Origin: RGIG6165 sp045538835
GTDB lineage: Bacteria; Bacillota; Clostridia; Oscillospirales; Feifaniaceae
Assembly (NCBI GenBank): GCA_045538835.1
Contig: JAZQEF010000011.1
Span: forward strand, 179,508-243,507
Reading direction: 5' to 3'
Length of the DNA stretch: 64,000 nt
Part shown: piece after piece, positions 18,333-27,081 of the stretch
How positions within the stretch are numbered: position 1 is the first letter of the stretch
How the letters are laid out: the number at the start of each line of letters is the position of its first letter
Program-made: the position numbers and the translations under genes
Notes under the pieces: model-generated
The model's input: the letters and a program-made list of their open reading frames with translations, nothing else
Database searches by the model: none
What the model was told of the DNA's origin: nothing

Positions 18333-21300
18333 TTAATCGGCTGTTACGTTATAGACATCGTTGATAATAGGTGTTACATCGGCTGATGTTGCCTTCTTAT
18401 CACGGTTTGTGTCAGCCTTTATAAAGCCTGCCATCTGGTTGTTAAATGCATATTCACTCTTTTCAATAACTGAGTATGCTGCCATAATGTCATCCCAAGT
18501 AACAGTTCCGCCGAGGTTGATGTCGTTGTTAGGCTCGTAACTGATTACTGTTGCTTTTTCTTTGTAATCCACACTTACCTTTGCCTCATATCCTGCGATA
18601 TCGGTTACACCGTCAAGCGCCTCAACTACAAGCGCATATACGTGCTCATAGGATTCAGTGTTATTGTACTTGTAACCGGCGGCTGTCACATCAAACATCT
18701 GTACGCCGTCAAAATCAAATGTTACATTTTCAGCATCTGTGTAGACAAGAACAAGTTTTGTTCCGTCAACATAGTCGGAGTCTACACCGAATGCTACTTC
18801 TACAACATAGATGGGATCACCCATTGTAATTGTTACATTGCCTTCAACAGCAGTATAACCGTCTTTTGTAATTGAATACTCTATTACATAAGTACCTGCA
18901 TCTTTGATTTCAGGTGCTTCTGTTGTTTCAGTGCCGTTTACAGTGTATGTAATTGTAGCACCGTCTGTAGTTGTGCTTACTGTAAAGTCATGTTCATCAC
19001 CGTCGTAATCGTCATCAATGCTGTTATTTGTTACGTCAGCACCGTCATATTTAACCGCTACATTGTCCAATGTTCTGAGAATTACAGTCACATCTGTGTT
19101 TTTAATTTTAATGTTCTCTACAGTAAGGTCGTTCCATGCTTCTGCTTCTGTCTTGATGGAAACAGCAGTTAATTTAAATTCAGAGTCGTTAACTGCTGCA
19201 TTTTTGGACTTAAACGTATATGTAGCAACAGGGTTGCTTGCATCGATAACGCCCGTTTCTCTGATGATTTCGGGAGCAAGATTAGTAGTACCTTGCATCT
19301 TTGTATAGTCTGTGACAAGTGAAACTAACTCAAAGTATTCTTCGTTATAGTCAAGAACCCATTTAACACCCTTAGCATCCGTGGTGTCGATATATACCGC
19401 AACTTCAAATTCTGTGCTTGTTTCAACTTCTTCTGCTGAAGGAGTAAGTGTGATTGTGCGGAGACCGTTGACAGAATAAAGTGTTTTGTCGGCATTGGAT
19501 GTTACAACATAATTCTCTGCAACATAAACTGTAGGATCCTGATCAAAGAAACCGCCAAAAACAGTAAGAGTTGCTCCGTCCTGAGCAGCGAGAGTACTAT
19601 TTTTACCATTTGAGAATGTGCCGCCGTATACAGTAGCGGAAGAACCACTCTGAACAGTCAGTGCTGCACCGCTGTCAGCAGATGTGCCCTTGGGTCCGAT
19701 GAAAGTACCGCCATTGATTGTCGCTTCAACGACGCTTACAACTTGACCATTGTCGTAGTCACCAATGTTAATAACATTGCGTGTGCCTGTTGCAGAGCCT
19801 GTGTACTTGTATGTACCACCGTTGATGGTCAGTGTACCGGCCTTTGCACGAACAATGTGGCGCTCTCCGTCTGCATTTACATCTGTAAGTGTCAGGTTTC
19901 CAAGAGATTTAATTGTGTCATAGCTTCCGTCTTTACAAATAACTGTACCGTTTTGAATATTGACCGTAGCACCGGTTTCGACTATAAGATTACCCGTCAG
20001 AGTAAAGCCGTTAAGATCAATTGTAAGACCGTTTGTTGAATAAGTTGCAACTGCCGGTGTCTTTACCGTTACGTTTGCTTCAGTTACATCTCTTAAAAGA
20101 GTTACTGTTCCGTTGCCGTTTGTTGCATCAATTGCGGCTGAAAGTTGTCCATACTGATTGTCGCCTATTTCTGCAACAGGGAATTTTGATTCGCCGTTTA
20201 CAGTAACGGTGTTTTTTGTAAGATTAAGGTTAAATGTGGTTACATCTGTATCAGATTCATATAAGTAAGCATTCTGGTCACCTGCTGCCACATTAGTCAT
20301 AGTACAGTTTTTAACATTGACTGAAGTATCAGTATTTAAATCACCGATTACAATACCGGATTTTTTCGTGATGTTTTCAAATTTACAATTTTCAACGGAA
20401 ACTGTATCAATTTCACTACCGTAAGCTTCGTGTAATTTAAGTGCACGGTATCCTGTAAAGTAACAATCATCAAATGATACTGCACCACTTCCTACCCATA
20501 CTGCATACACGGATTCTTCGTTAGATTCAAACGTACATCCGATAAATTCTGCACCAGTGTTGGGTGCCGTGTCGTTGTCAGTATCAATCTGAATTTCATC
20601 TCTAAAATCACAGTCTACAAACTTAAGTTTGCCGGCAAATTCAAGATATGTAAATTCCCATGCGCCTTCAGCGTAGGATACAGATTCGTCAACAAAGTTT
20701 ACGTTATTGAATGTGAGAAGTGTACCATTTGCAGCGCGAAGTGAGCCAACGCCGGCACCTGTTGCTGTGATTGTATAATCGTTACCTTCGATTGTGACAA
20801 TTGCAGAAGAATCTGCGGGGACAAGAGGTGTGCTTCCGTGAGCAGCGCCAGTTTCCCATTCGGCGCTGGAAAGCAATTTTACCGTAACAGCACCGTCAAC
20901 TTTTGCGGCTGCTTCAAGTGCCTCTGCAAGAGTCATGTAGAAATCGTCACCTATTTTAGCGACAGCATCGCTGTAAACCACAACGCCGTCAATCGTAACG
21001 ATTGAGATAGTGTTTGCTGTTGTGCTGGTATTTTCAACGTTAAACCATGCGTTTTCTTCTCCGTCTATATGTTCGGGAGCACCAAATCCGCTTGCTGTAG
21101 AATTATCGATATTAAGGCGCATGCTTCCTGTGCCTGTCGTTTTATCATATGCCATTTCAACAACGGTTTTATCTGCCGTTCTTGAAACGAATTCAGTTCC
21201 TGAAATATTCAGCGTCATAGCACCTGTATAACCGTCGCCGTACATTTTTATAGCACGCTCATATACGTTAAACGTACAGTCGGTGATATTGACGTCGATA

Positions 21301-24233
21301 TTATCGTAGCAGTTATAAAGCCAGATGCTGTAGCTGCCGTCGCCAAACGTGTCATCGTTATAGAAATCACATTCTATGAAATCAGTGTCCTGAGCAGTAA
21401 CATTGAACAAACCAACCATCTTACAGTCGTTGAATGTAAGACCGCCTCTTATATAGGTGTAGTGATATAACCAGTCGCTGTCCAGACGTGAAACAGTAAG
21501 GTTGTTGAATACCAATTCGGTATTGATGTCGAGCGCTCCGTTTACGTTGAGGTCAAATGTCTGCTTGCGGTCTGTGCCTGTAAACGTAACCTTTTTAAAC
21601 TGAGCAATCTTAGACGTATATGCCACGTCGTCGAGAATATCAACCTCAACCTCGGTCATACCTTCAGCCTTGGCATAATCCAATGCTGCATCAAGACTGT
21701 TAAAGGATTTGCCGTCAACTGTTGCTACATAATTTTCTTCTTCGTCTTCAACTTTTACGCCGTATGTACCGTCGCCGTTATCATTCGGGATAAAGCCTTC
21801 TGCACACCAGTCAGGATCAAGTGCTACTGTGAATGTACCGCTTGAAACTGCGATGTCACCGCCTGTTGATTCAATCTTACCTGTGATTGTGCCTGTTGTA
21901 GCTACTGTTACAACGGGTGCTTCGTAATTTGCCTTTTCGCATGAGTCAAATGCGAACGCAAGGTCACCATCATCATTTGCAATGATGTTTGTGTTGCCTG
22001 TTACGGATACGTTACCGCTGTTAACTGAAAGAACGTATGAATCACCGTCTGTTGTTGACCACTTGTCAAGATTTGTTCCGTCAAGTGTCATATTTTCTAC
22101 TGTGAGGTTAGCATAGTTCTGAATTATTGTGTAGAACTTATCTGCGCTTTCAGTTGCTACGTTAAGTGTACCGTTCTTAAGTACTACTGTGTTTCCTTTG
22201 AGTATCTGGAAACCGTTTGATTCTGTACCTGTTGAACCTACACCTTCTGTGAATGTGTATGTGAATCCGCCAAGGTCGATTGTTACGTCTTTATCGATTA
22301 CAACACCAGCACCTGATGCATTTCCAAGAAGCGTAACTGTTGAACCGTCAACTGCTGCTTCATATGCTTCTGCAAGTGTTTCGTACTTAACTCCGTCTGC
22401 TTCTGCTACATAAGTTTTTTCGGGTTCAGTATCCTTTTCAGATACCTTATAAACGCCTTCAGATACTTTAACAAGTTCATAGCCATCAGGAACAGATATT
22501 GCACTTGTATCTTCTATTGCAATCGTTCCTGCACCTTCGACACCTGCTGCGTCAGAACCGTCCTGTGCATAGAGTTCAGTAATTGTGCCGCCTTCTACAA
22601 CGAGTGCACCGGAGTTGTCAAGATAGTCAACTGTACCATTTGTAACTGTAAGTTCACCACAGTTCCATACTGTGCCTACGCTACCGCCATTGATTGTGGA
22701 AACACCATACCAATCAGCCTGGTAGTAGAAGTTGTAAAGTGCTGCTGTATCTTCAGCTGTGCTTTCGATTGTGCCGCCATTTACTACAACTGTACCGTAG
22801 TTACCGATAGCATATGTAGCGGAACTTGTGATTGTGCCTTCACCTTCAACTGTTAATGTTGCGCCCTTCTTAACGTAAATCATACCGAATGTGTTATCAA
22901 ATTCGCCTGAAATTGTGTTACCGTTAAGATTTATTGTAAGATCTTCCGCAACGTCAAGGCTTTCAGTAAGTTCAACATCTGCAAGAAGTGTTACTGTATC
23001 ACCGTCTGCTGCAACTGCTGCTTCGAGTGTTTCGTACTTAACTCCGTTTGCTTCTGCTACTGCAACTTTAAGTCCTGCAACTGCATCTTCAATTGCTGCT
23101 GCATAAGCGGCAACTGTAGCCTGCTTTTCTTCTTTAAGACCGTATACTACTGCTTCTACTGCTGCTGTAACTGCTGCTGCAGTTTCAACTGTGTAGATTG
23201 TAAGGTCTGTCGGCACTTTTGCAAGTGCTTTTCTTACTGCACCGTATTCAGCATTATGTGTTGTTTTAAACAAATATGCCTTTGTTTCATCTGATGCTGT
23301 ACCCTTGATGTCTTCTACACTGTAGATTGATGTGCCATCAAGAGCAGATGTCATTGTTTTCGGATCACCGTTTATTTCGATTGACGTAATCTTTTTACAG
23401 TTTAGCAGCAATCTCTTCATTTCTGTTCCCGTAACATTTTCAGGAATTGCAGGGATTGATTCAAGTGCAACACAACCACCGAATGTTTGGTTAAGACAAT
23501 TCGTACCCGTAAGTGATGCCGGGAATTTTGAAGGTGCTGTCTCAAGTGATGTACAATTAACAAACGTCTGCCGCATTGACTGAACACTGTCAGGGATTTC
23601 AGGTGCCTTTACAAGTGCCGTACATCCACTGAAGCAATAATCCATTGTTGTTACTGTCGAAGGAAGAACAGGTGCTTCTGTAAGTGTTACGCACCCCAAA
23701 AACGTACTCGTCATAGTCACAACGCCTTCCGGTATTACAGGTGCTGCCTTGAGTGCCGAACAATTATAGTACGTGTAGTACAAGTTTGTAACGCCTTCCG
23801 GTATTGCAGGTGCTGCTACAAGTGCTGTACATCCACGGAACGTTTCTCTGAGTGATACTACGTCAGCTCCGCTGATTGATGAAAGGATTTCACCGTATGC
23901 AGTCTTTGTCTTATCTAACGCTGCAACGCCCCATCCGGCCTGTGCTTCTGATTCAGTCCATACGCTCTTACTGATATATGCATTATATCTGTATTCATAG
24001 TCGCCGCATACGTATACATCACCTGTTGTTGGTGCGTCAGGCATAACTATCTGTGCAGTACCACCTGTGTAGTCGCCAGGTTTTGTGCTTGTAACGCCTT
24101 TGTAATATACTGCGTCTTCAGGAACTGTACCGCCTGCTGCTGCAACGTTATCAGCAGCAAACGCGCTTACCGGCAATACTGATACAGCCATTAATACTGC
24201 TAAAAGTATCGCCAAAATTCTTTTTGCTTTCAT
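18333..24233 (-). CDS. Giant secreted protein: BspA-like LRR, beta-helix repeats, cohesin-like and dockerin-like domains
   Basis: A 1966-residue protein starting at ATG 24233 after GAAAGGACG; the frame is open 30 codons further but without a site. Signal peptide about 1-26 (ends VLPVSAFA). About 80-310 are BspA-type leucine-rich repeats (recurring APxIPE-V and xxCTAL). A FIVAR-like helical part follows (TAAAVTAAVEAV). From about 390 to 1650 are beta-helix repeats, with recurring GVKYETL-EA and VTLL-V units. A cohesin-like sandwich (TLTPSAEEVETSTEFEVAVYI) and an Ig-like repeat come next. The last 65 residues hold two F-hand-like loops (INLGGTVTWDDI and ADTNRDKKATSADV), as in type I dockerins. 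Likely an adhesin or glycan-contact protein; no enzyme motif seen. Confidence 0.85.
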   Translation of the reverse strand: MKAKRILAILLAVLMAVSVLPVSAFAADNVAAAGGTVPEDAVYYKGVTSTKPGDYTGGTAQIVMPDAPTTGDVYVCGDYEYRYNAYISKSVWTESEAQAGWGVAALDKTKTAYGEILSSISGADVVSLRETFRGCTALVAAPAIPEGVTNLYYTYYNCSALKAAPVIPEGVVTMTSTFLGCVTLTEAPVLPSTVTTMDYCFSGCTALVKAPEIPDSVQSMRQTFVNCTSLETAPSKFPASLTGTNCLNQTFGGCVALESIPAIPENVTGTEMKRLLLNCKKITSIEINGDPKTMTSALDGTSIYSVEDIKGTASDETKAYLFKTTHNAEYGAVRKALAKVPTDLTIYTVETAAAVTAAVEAVVYGLKEEKQATVAAYAAAIEDAVAGLKVAVAEANGVKYETLEAAVAADGDTVTLLADVELTESLDVAEDLTINLNGNTISGEFDNTFGMIYVKKGATLTVEGEGTITSSATYAIGNYGTVVVNGGTIESTAEDTAALYNFYYQADWYGVSTINGGSVGTVWNCGELTVTNGTVDYLDNSGALVVEGGTITELYAQDGSDAAGVEGAGTIAIEDTSAISVPDGYELVKVSEGVYKVSEKDTEPEKTYVAEADGVKYETLAEAYEAAVDGSTVTLLGNASGAGVVIDKDVTIDLGGFTYTFTEGVGSTGTESNGFQILKGNTVVLKNGTLNVATESADKFYTIIQNYANLTVENMTLDGTNLDKWSTTDGDSYVLSVNSGNVSVTGNTNIIANDDGDLAFAFDSCEKANYEAPVVTVATTGTITGKIESTGGDIAVSSGTFTVALDPDWCAEGFIPNDNGDGTYGVKVEDEEENYVATVDGKSFNSLDAALDYAKAEGMTEVEVDILDDVAYTSKIAQFKKVTFTGTDRKQTFDLNVNGALDINTELVFNNLTVSRLDSDWLYHYTYIRGGLTFNDCKMVGLFNVTAQDTDFIECDFYNDDTFGDGSYSIWLYNCYDNIDVNITDCTFNVYERAIKMYGDGYTGAMTLNISGTEFVSRTADKTVVEMAYDKTTGTGSMRLNIDNSTASGFGAPEHIDGEENAWFNVENTSTTANTISIVTIDGVVVYSDAVAKIGDDFYMTLAEALEAAAKVDGAVTVKLLSSAEWETGAAHGSTPLVPADSSAIVTIEGNDYTITATGAGVGSLRAANGTLLTFNNVNFVDESVSYAEGAWEFTYLEFAGKLKFVDCDFRDEIQIDTDNDTAPNTGAEFIGCTFESNEESVYAVWVGSGAVSFDDCYFTGYRALKLHEAYGSEIDTVSVENCKFENITKKSGIVIGDLNTDTSVNVKNCTMTNVAAGDQNAYLYESDTDVTTFNLNLTKNTVTVNGESKFPVAEIGDNQYGQLSAAIDATNGNGTVTLLRDVTEANVTVKTPAVATYSTNGLTIDLNGFTLTGNLIVETGATVNIQNGTVICKDGSYDTIKSLGNLTLTDVNADGERHIVRAKAGTLTINGGTYKYTGSATGTRNVINIGDYDNGQVVSVVEATINGGTFIGPKGTSADSGAALTVQSGSSATVYGGTFSNGKNSTLAAQDGATLTVFGGFFDQDPTVYVAENYVVTSNADKTLYSVNGLRTITLTPSAEEVETSTEFEVAVYIDTTDAKGVKWVLDYNEEYFELVSLVTDYTKMQGTTNLAPEIIRETGVIDASNPVATYTFKSKNAAVNDSEFKLTAVSIKTEAEAWNDLTVENIKIKNTDVTVILRTLDNVAVKYDGADVTNNSIDDDYDGDEHDFTVSTTTDGATITYTVNGTETTEAPEIKDAGTYVIEYSITKDGYTAVEGNVTITMGDPIYVVEVAFGVDSDYVDGTKLVLVYTDAENVTFDFDGVQMFDVTAAGYKYNNTESYEHVYALVVEALDGVTDIAGYEAKVSVDYKEKATVISYEPNNDINLGGTVTWDDIMAAYSVIEKSEYAFNNQMAGFIKADTNRDKKATSADVTPIINDVYNVTAD

Positions 24234-24328
24234 AAGTTTTCGTCCTTTCTTAATTTTTATCATGTGTAAATAAGCCATATTTCTTCCTATCCTCCTTGTG
24301 TGGGAGATTAGCATTAAACACATAATAA

Positions 24329-24622
24329 TTATTTTGGGATTTTTCTCTTGAATAGTCTTACTAAAGGTATGTGCTTAAGATATAAATATCTGAGTTCACG
24401 TTTCCAATAGTTGTACTCGTGATTACTGCTACTGCGATATAATTCCATTTTTATATAATCCCTTTCCCTTGAAAAAGGTTTCAACACTTTAAAATAGAAA
24501 GAAATTATCAATAATACGATTACCGCAACCACAGCAAAAACGAGTAGAATAGTCGCATCTGTTCGACTGATAACAACAATATCTTCGGAATATTCTGCAT
24601 TAGTTAACAAAGTGGATATCAG
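24329..24622 (-). CDS. Small single-pass membrane protein at the head of the surface operon
   Basis: The frame is open from GTG 24667, but the only good ribosome binding site is AAAGGAGG (AGGAGG at 24633-24628). The codon 5 bp after it is CTG (24622), 8 bp after it is ATA (24619), and the next TTG is 17 bp away. I give the CTG start, 97 residues. There is one membrane helix (ATILLVFAVVAVIVLLIISF) and a basic cytoplasmic tail rich in Arg, Lys and Tyr. It is the first gene behind the putative invertible promoter. Unknown family; the non-canonical start is the odd point. Confidence 0.6.
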   Translation of the reverse strand: MISTLLTNAEYSEDIVVISRTDATILLVFAVVAVIVLLIISFYFKVLKPFSRERDYIKMELYRSSSNHEYNYWKRELRYLYLKHIPLVRLFKRKIPK

Positions 24623-24710
24623 TCGTTCCTCCTTTCTTAAAAAAATAACCACACAAGGAATAAACACTATTGATATGTTTATTTGCCGGCTCTTATATAA
24701 AAAAAGCCTA

Positions 24711-24732
24711 CGACATAATACAAATTATGCGG
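24711..24732 (+). repeat. Recombinase-site-like palindrome, copy 1 (degenerate)
   Basis: Arms CGACATAAT and ATTATGCGG around ACAA. The inner bases match copies 2 and 3; the outer bases of both arms deviate. Same orientation as copy 2, 11 bp away. Confidence 0.7.
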
Positions 24733-24743
24733 TAATGGCAATT

Positions 24744-24765
24744 CCACATAATACAAATTATGTGG
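24744..24765 (+). repeat. Recombinase-site-like palindrome, copy 2 (perfect arms)
   Basis: Perfect 9-bp arms CCACATAAT and ATTATGTGG around an asymmetric ACAA centre, the typical layout of a tyrosine recombinase core site. It forms the left boundary of the putative invertible segment. Confidence 0.8.
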
Positions 24766-24802
24766 TAAAAAATATTAGCAAATACATAAAACGTGTACAT
24801 AC

Positions 24803-24831
24803 ATTATCTCATTGAAAGAGGTTTTTGTCAA
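24803..24831 (-). promoter_or_regulatory. Near-consensus promoter inside the invertible segment
   Basis: On the minus strand TTGACA (24831-24826), 17-bp spacer, GATAAT (24808-24803). Transcription would start near 24796, run through palindrome copies 2 and 1, and enter the small membrane protein and giant protein genes. It is the best promoter match in the segment. Confidence 0.8.
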
Positions 24832-24890
24832 TGATTTGCCAATACTTTTCTAAATTTCGTCATTATACAAAAAACGGGTACAGCCATACA

Positions 24891-24923
24891 GACCAATGTT
24901 ATAAAATTTACATTACATTGGTC
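24891..24923. repeat. Inverted repeat in the invertible segment
   Basis: GACCAATGT and ACATTGGTC (9-bp arms) 15 nt apart. No U tract follows on either strand, so it may be an operator or a structural element rather than a terminator. Confidence 0.5.
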
Positions 24924-25015
24924 TTAAAGTTATGCCTTCTTTTACGAAAAACACATATTTTTTTATAATTCCTGAATAAATCAAAACAAAAATTTTAAAA
25001 AAATCAAAGAGTCTG

Positions 25016-25037
25016 CAACATAATTTGTATTATGTGG
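25016..25037 (-). repeat. Recombinase-site-like palindrome, copy 3 (inverted)
   Basis: Reverse complement of copy 2 with a single mismatch at 25017; the central TTGT fixes the opposite orientation. It begins 10 bp beyond the recombinase stop codon. Confidence 0.8.
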
Positions 25038-25046
25038 TTTTTTATT

Positions 25047-25886
25047 TCAACATCGTAAAAGCCCTAATTTTTGAATCTGTTTACGGTGGGTTTCGCCTGT
25101 TTCCATTGTGTAAATGCGAGTAGTATTTATACTTGAATGTCCGAGTATATCCGCAAGGCGGACAATATCTTTTTCCAGCGTGTAAAAGGTGCGGGCAAAT
25201 AAATGCCTGAGGTTGTGCGGAAACACCTTTTCTTTTGCTACGTTTGCGCTTTTGCAGAGCGCTTTCATCAGTTTCCAGATATTACTCCTGTCAAGCGGCT
25301 TCCCGTTTCTTGAAACAAAGATCGGACCGCTTGTTATTTTTTGTCCCTTTGCATAAACTCTGAGCATTTTGCAAAGTTTGTCCGGAAGGATAACAACACG
25401 CATCTTTCCTTTTAAATTAATATAGGCTCTCTTGTTGCGGAGGCTTTCAAGTGTTATGAATCTGAGTTCTGATACTCTTATTCCGGTAGCACAAATAGTC
25501 TGCATAAGAAAGTACAGTTTTTCATTTCCTTTTTTCTGCGCAGCAGACAGAAGTCTGTTGTATTCTTCTTTTGTCAACTCCTTTTCGGTGCTTGCAAAGA
25601 TCTGTTTTTGCAATTTTAATGTTTTTACTTTCAGACTGTACCACTTGTTGTACGAGAAAAAACTGTTCAGCGACGAAAGTATGGAATTTACACTTGCGGG
25701 CGCATATACGGAAGATAAGTATTCCTTGTATTTAAGAACAGCCGTCTTGTCAAGTTCTTGTTCGCCAAGCCACATCATAAAGGCAGTTATATCACGGATA
25801 TACTTCTCAAGTGTGGCAGAAGATTTTTCTTCGTCGATCAGATACTCTTTAAATGTTTCTACTCGTTCTGCGGTAATTTTTTCCAT
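25047..25886 (-). CDS. Tyrosine recombinase, probable invertase of the adjacent promoter switch
   Basis: A 279-residue site-specific recombinase of the phage-integrase family. The N-terminal SAM-like core-binding domain spans about 1-90. The catalytic domain shows Arg137 (TGIRVSEL), Lys159/161 (LKGKMRVV), His224 and Arg227 (PHNLRHLF), His250 (LGHSSINTT) and nucleophile Tyr259 (RIYTMETG), so it should be active. ATG at 25886 follows GGAAAGGAG. It has no excisionase neighbour, no att-like tRNA overlap and no phage genes near, while three palindromic candidate sites lie just downstream. That points to a DNA inversion role rather than element integration. Confidence 0.92.
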   Translation of the reverse strand: MEKITAERVETFKEYLIDEEKSSATLEKYIRDITAFMMWLGEQELDKTAVLKYKEYLSSVYAPASVNSILSSLNSFFSYNKWYSLKVKTLKLQKQIFASTEKELTKEEYNRLLSAAQKKGNEKLYFLMQTICATGIRVSELRFITLESLRNKRAYINLKGKMRVVILPDKLCKMLRVYAKGQKITSGPIFVSRNGKPLDRSNIWKLMKALCKSANVAKEKVFPHNLRHLFARTFYTLEKDIVRLADILGHSSINTTRIYTMETGETHRKQIQKLGLLRC

Positions 25887-26007
25887 GTTCTCTCAACTCC
25901 TTTCCGATATTATTTTACCACGAGTCTTATAATATACATCAATAAGTCCTTTATATAGGACAGGAGATGATTTATAATATAATCAGTAAACAGAAAGGAT
26001 AAATCGT

Positions 26008-26907
26008 ATGGCTGTAAATCTTGATGATAAACTTGTAGTCGGCGTATCTTCGCGTGCTCTCTTTGACCTTGAGGAAGAAAACAGGATATTCGAAGAACTT
26101 GGGCTTGGGGCGTATTCCGAGTATCAGATTGAACACGAAAATGACATATTGAAACCGGGTACGGCGTTTCCGCTTATAAAAGCACTGCACAATTTAAACT
26201 GCGGCGATAAGCGGCTGACCGAGATAATCGTCATGTCCAAAAACAGCGCCGATACCAGTTTGAGAATTTTTAATTCTATCGATCATTACGGTCTGGATAT
26301 CAGCCGCGCGGCGCTTGTCGGCGGTCAGCCTATAGCGCCCTATCTGGGTTCTTTCCGTACAGATTTGTTTTTGTCGGCAGATGAAGCCGATGTGCAGGAG
26401 GCTATCAACGCAAATGTGGCGGCAGGAATAATCTGCTCACATTCCGATTTTCCGATAGATGCGACAAAAGAGAACGAGCAGATCCGCATTGCATTTGACG
26501 GAGATGCGGTCATCTTTTCCGATGAATCGGAGCTGATATATCAGAAATACGGGCTTACAGCATTTGCCGAACACGAGAAAGAAAATGCGAAAAATCCCTT
26601 GCCGGAAGGCCCGTTTGCAAAACTTCTCAAAACAATATCCCTCGTTCAAAGTCGGTTTGACGATCCCAAGACCATGCCTATCCGCACAGCGCTTGTCACA
26701 GCACGCGATGCACCTGCACATGAAAGAGTCATACGTACACTGCGCGCATGGGATGTCCGCATTGATGAGGCGTTCTTCCTCGGCGGCATCAAAAAGAGTG
26801 AAGTTTTGAAAGCCTTTGGCGCTAATATTTTCTTTGATGACCAGTCGGTACATACCGATCCAGCCTCAAAACTTGTACCGTCTGCAAGAGTTCCTTATAA
26901 AAAATAA
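26008..26907 (+). CDS. 5'-nucleotidase (NT5C1-like, PF06189 family)
   Basis: A 299-residue cytosolic 5'-nucleotidase-like protein that would dephosphorylate nucleoside monophosphates. The opening (KLVVGVSSRALFDLEEENRIFEE) and GAYSEYQIEHEND, KPGTAFPLIKALHNLN, TDLFLSADEADVQ, RTALVTARDAPAHERVIRTL and the HAD-like end GANIFFDDQSVH are characteristic. ATG at 26008 follows AGAAAGGA. It is monocistronic and ends at a strong terminator. Substrate preference is not readable. Confidence 0.85.
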   Translation: MAVNLDDKLVVGVSSRALFDLEEENRIFEELGLGAYSEYQIEHENDILKPGTAFPLIKALHNLNCGDKRLTEIIVMSKNSADTSLRIFNSIDHYGLDISRAALVGGQPIAPYLGSFRTDLFLSADEADVQEAINANVAAGIICSHSDFPIDATKENEQIRIAFDGDAVIFSDESELIYQKYGLTAFAEHEKENAKNPLPEGPFAKLLKTISLVQSRFDDPKTMPIRTALVTARDAPAHERVIRTLRAWDVRIDEAFFLGGIKKSEVLKAFGANIFFDDQSVHTDPASKLVPSARVPYKK

Positions 26908-26908
26908 A

Positions 26909-26943
26909 AAATCCCGGGTGAGTCTGTCACTCGGGATTTTTTT
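26909..26943 (+). terminator. Intrinsic terminator after the 5'-nucleotidase
   Basis: ATCCCGGGTGA and TCACTCGGGAT (11 bp, one G-U pair), 5-nt loop, followed by seven T. Confidence 0.85.
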
Positions 26944-27081
26944 GATTATTCAAAATTACATTTTATATATAGCATTAGTGTAGATTTTGTGGTGTTTTCT
27001 ACAAAAATCATATTTTTTATCCATTATATTGAAACGGTATAAGTGTTAGAATAAAGCAAAGTAACCAAGGAGGTCACTCAT

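Larger units (their letters stand above)
24766..25015. other. Putative invertible promoter segment
   Basis: About 250 bp between copy 2 (24744-24765) and the oppositely oriented copy 3 (25016-25037) of the 22-bp palindrome. It holds no gene. It contains one near-consensus promoter facing the surface operon (24803-24831) and one inverted repeat (24891-24923). A tyrosine recombinase gene starts 10 bp beyond copy 3. Inversion would turn the promoter toward the 3' end of the recombinase gene and leave the surface operon without it. This arrangement is what is known for phase-variable promoters of Clostridia and Bacteroides; that this one inverts is inference. Confidence 0.65.

Noticed and set aside
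25047..25886. Recombinase as integrase of a mobile element inserted at a tRNA
   Set aside because: No tRNA or direct att-like repeat at either side, no excisionase, relaxase or phage genes between 16 and 28 kb; the inverted sites fit a DNA invertase better.
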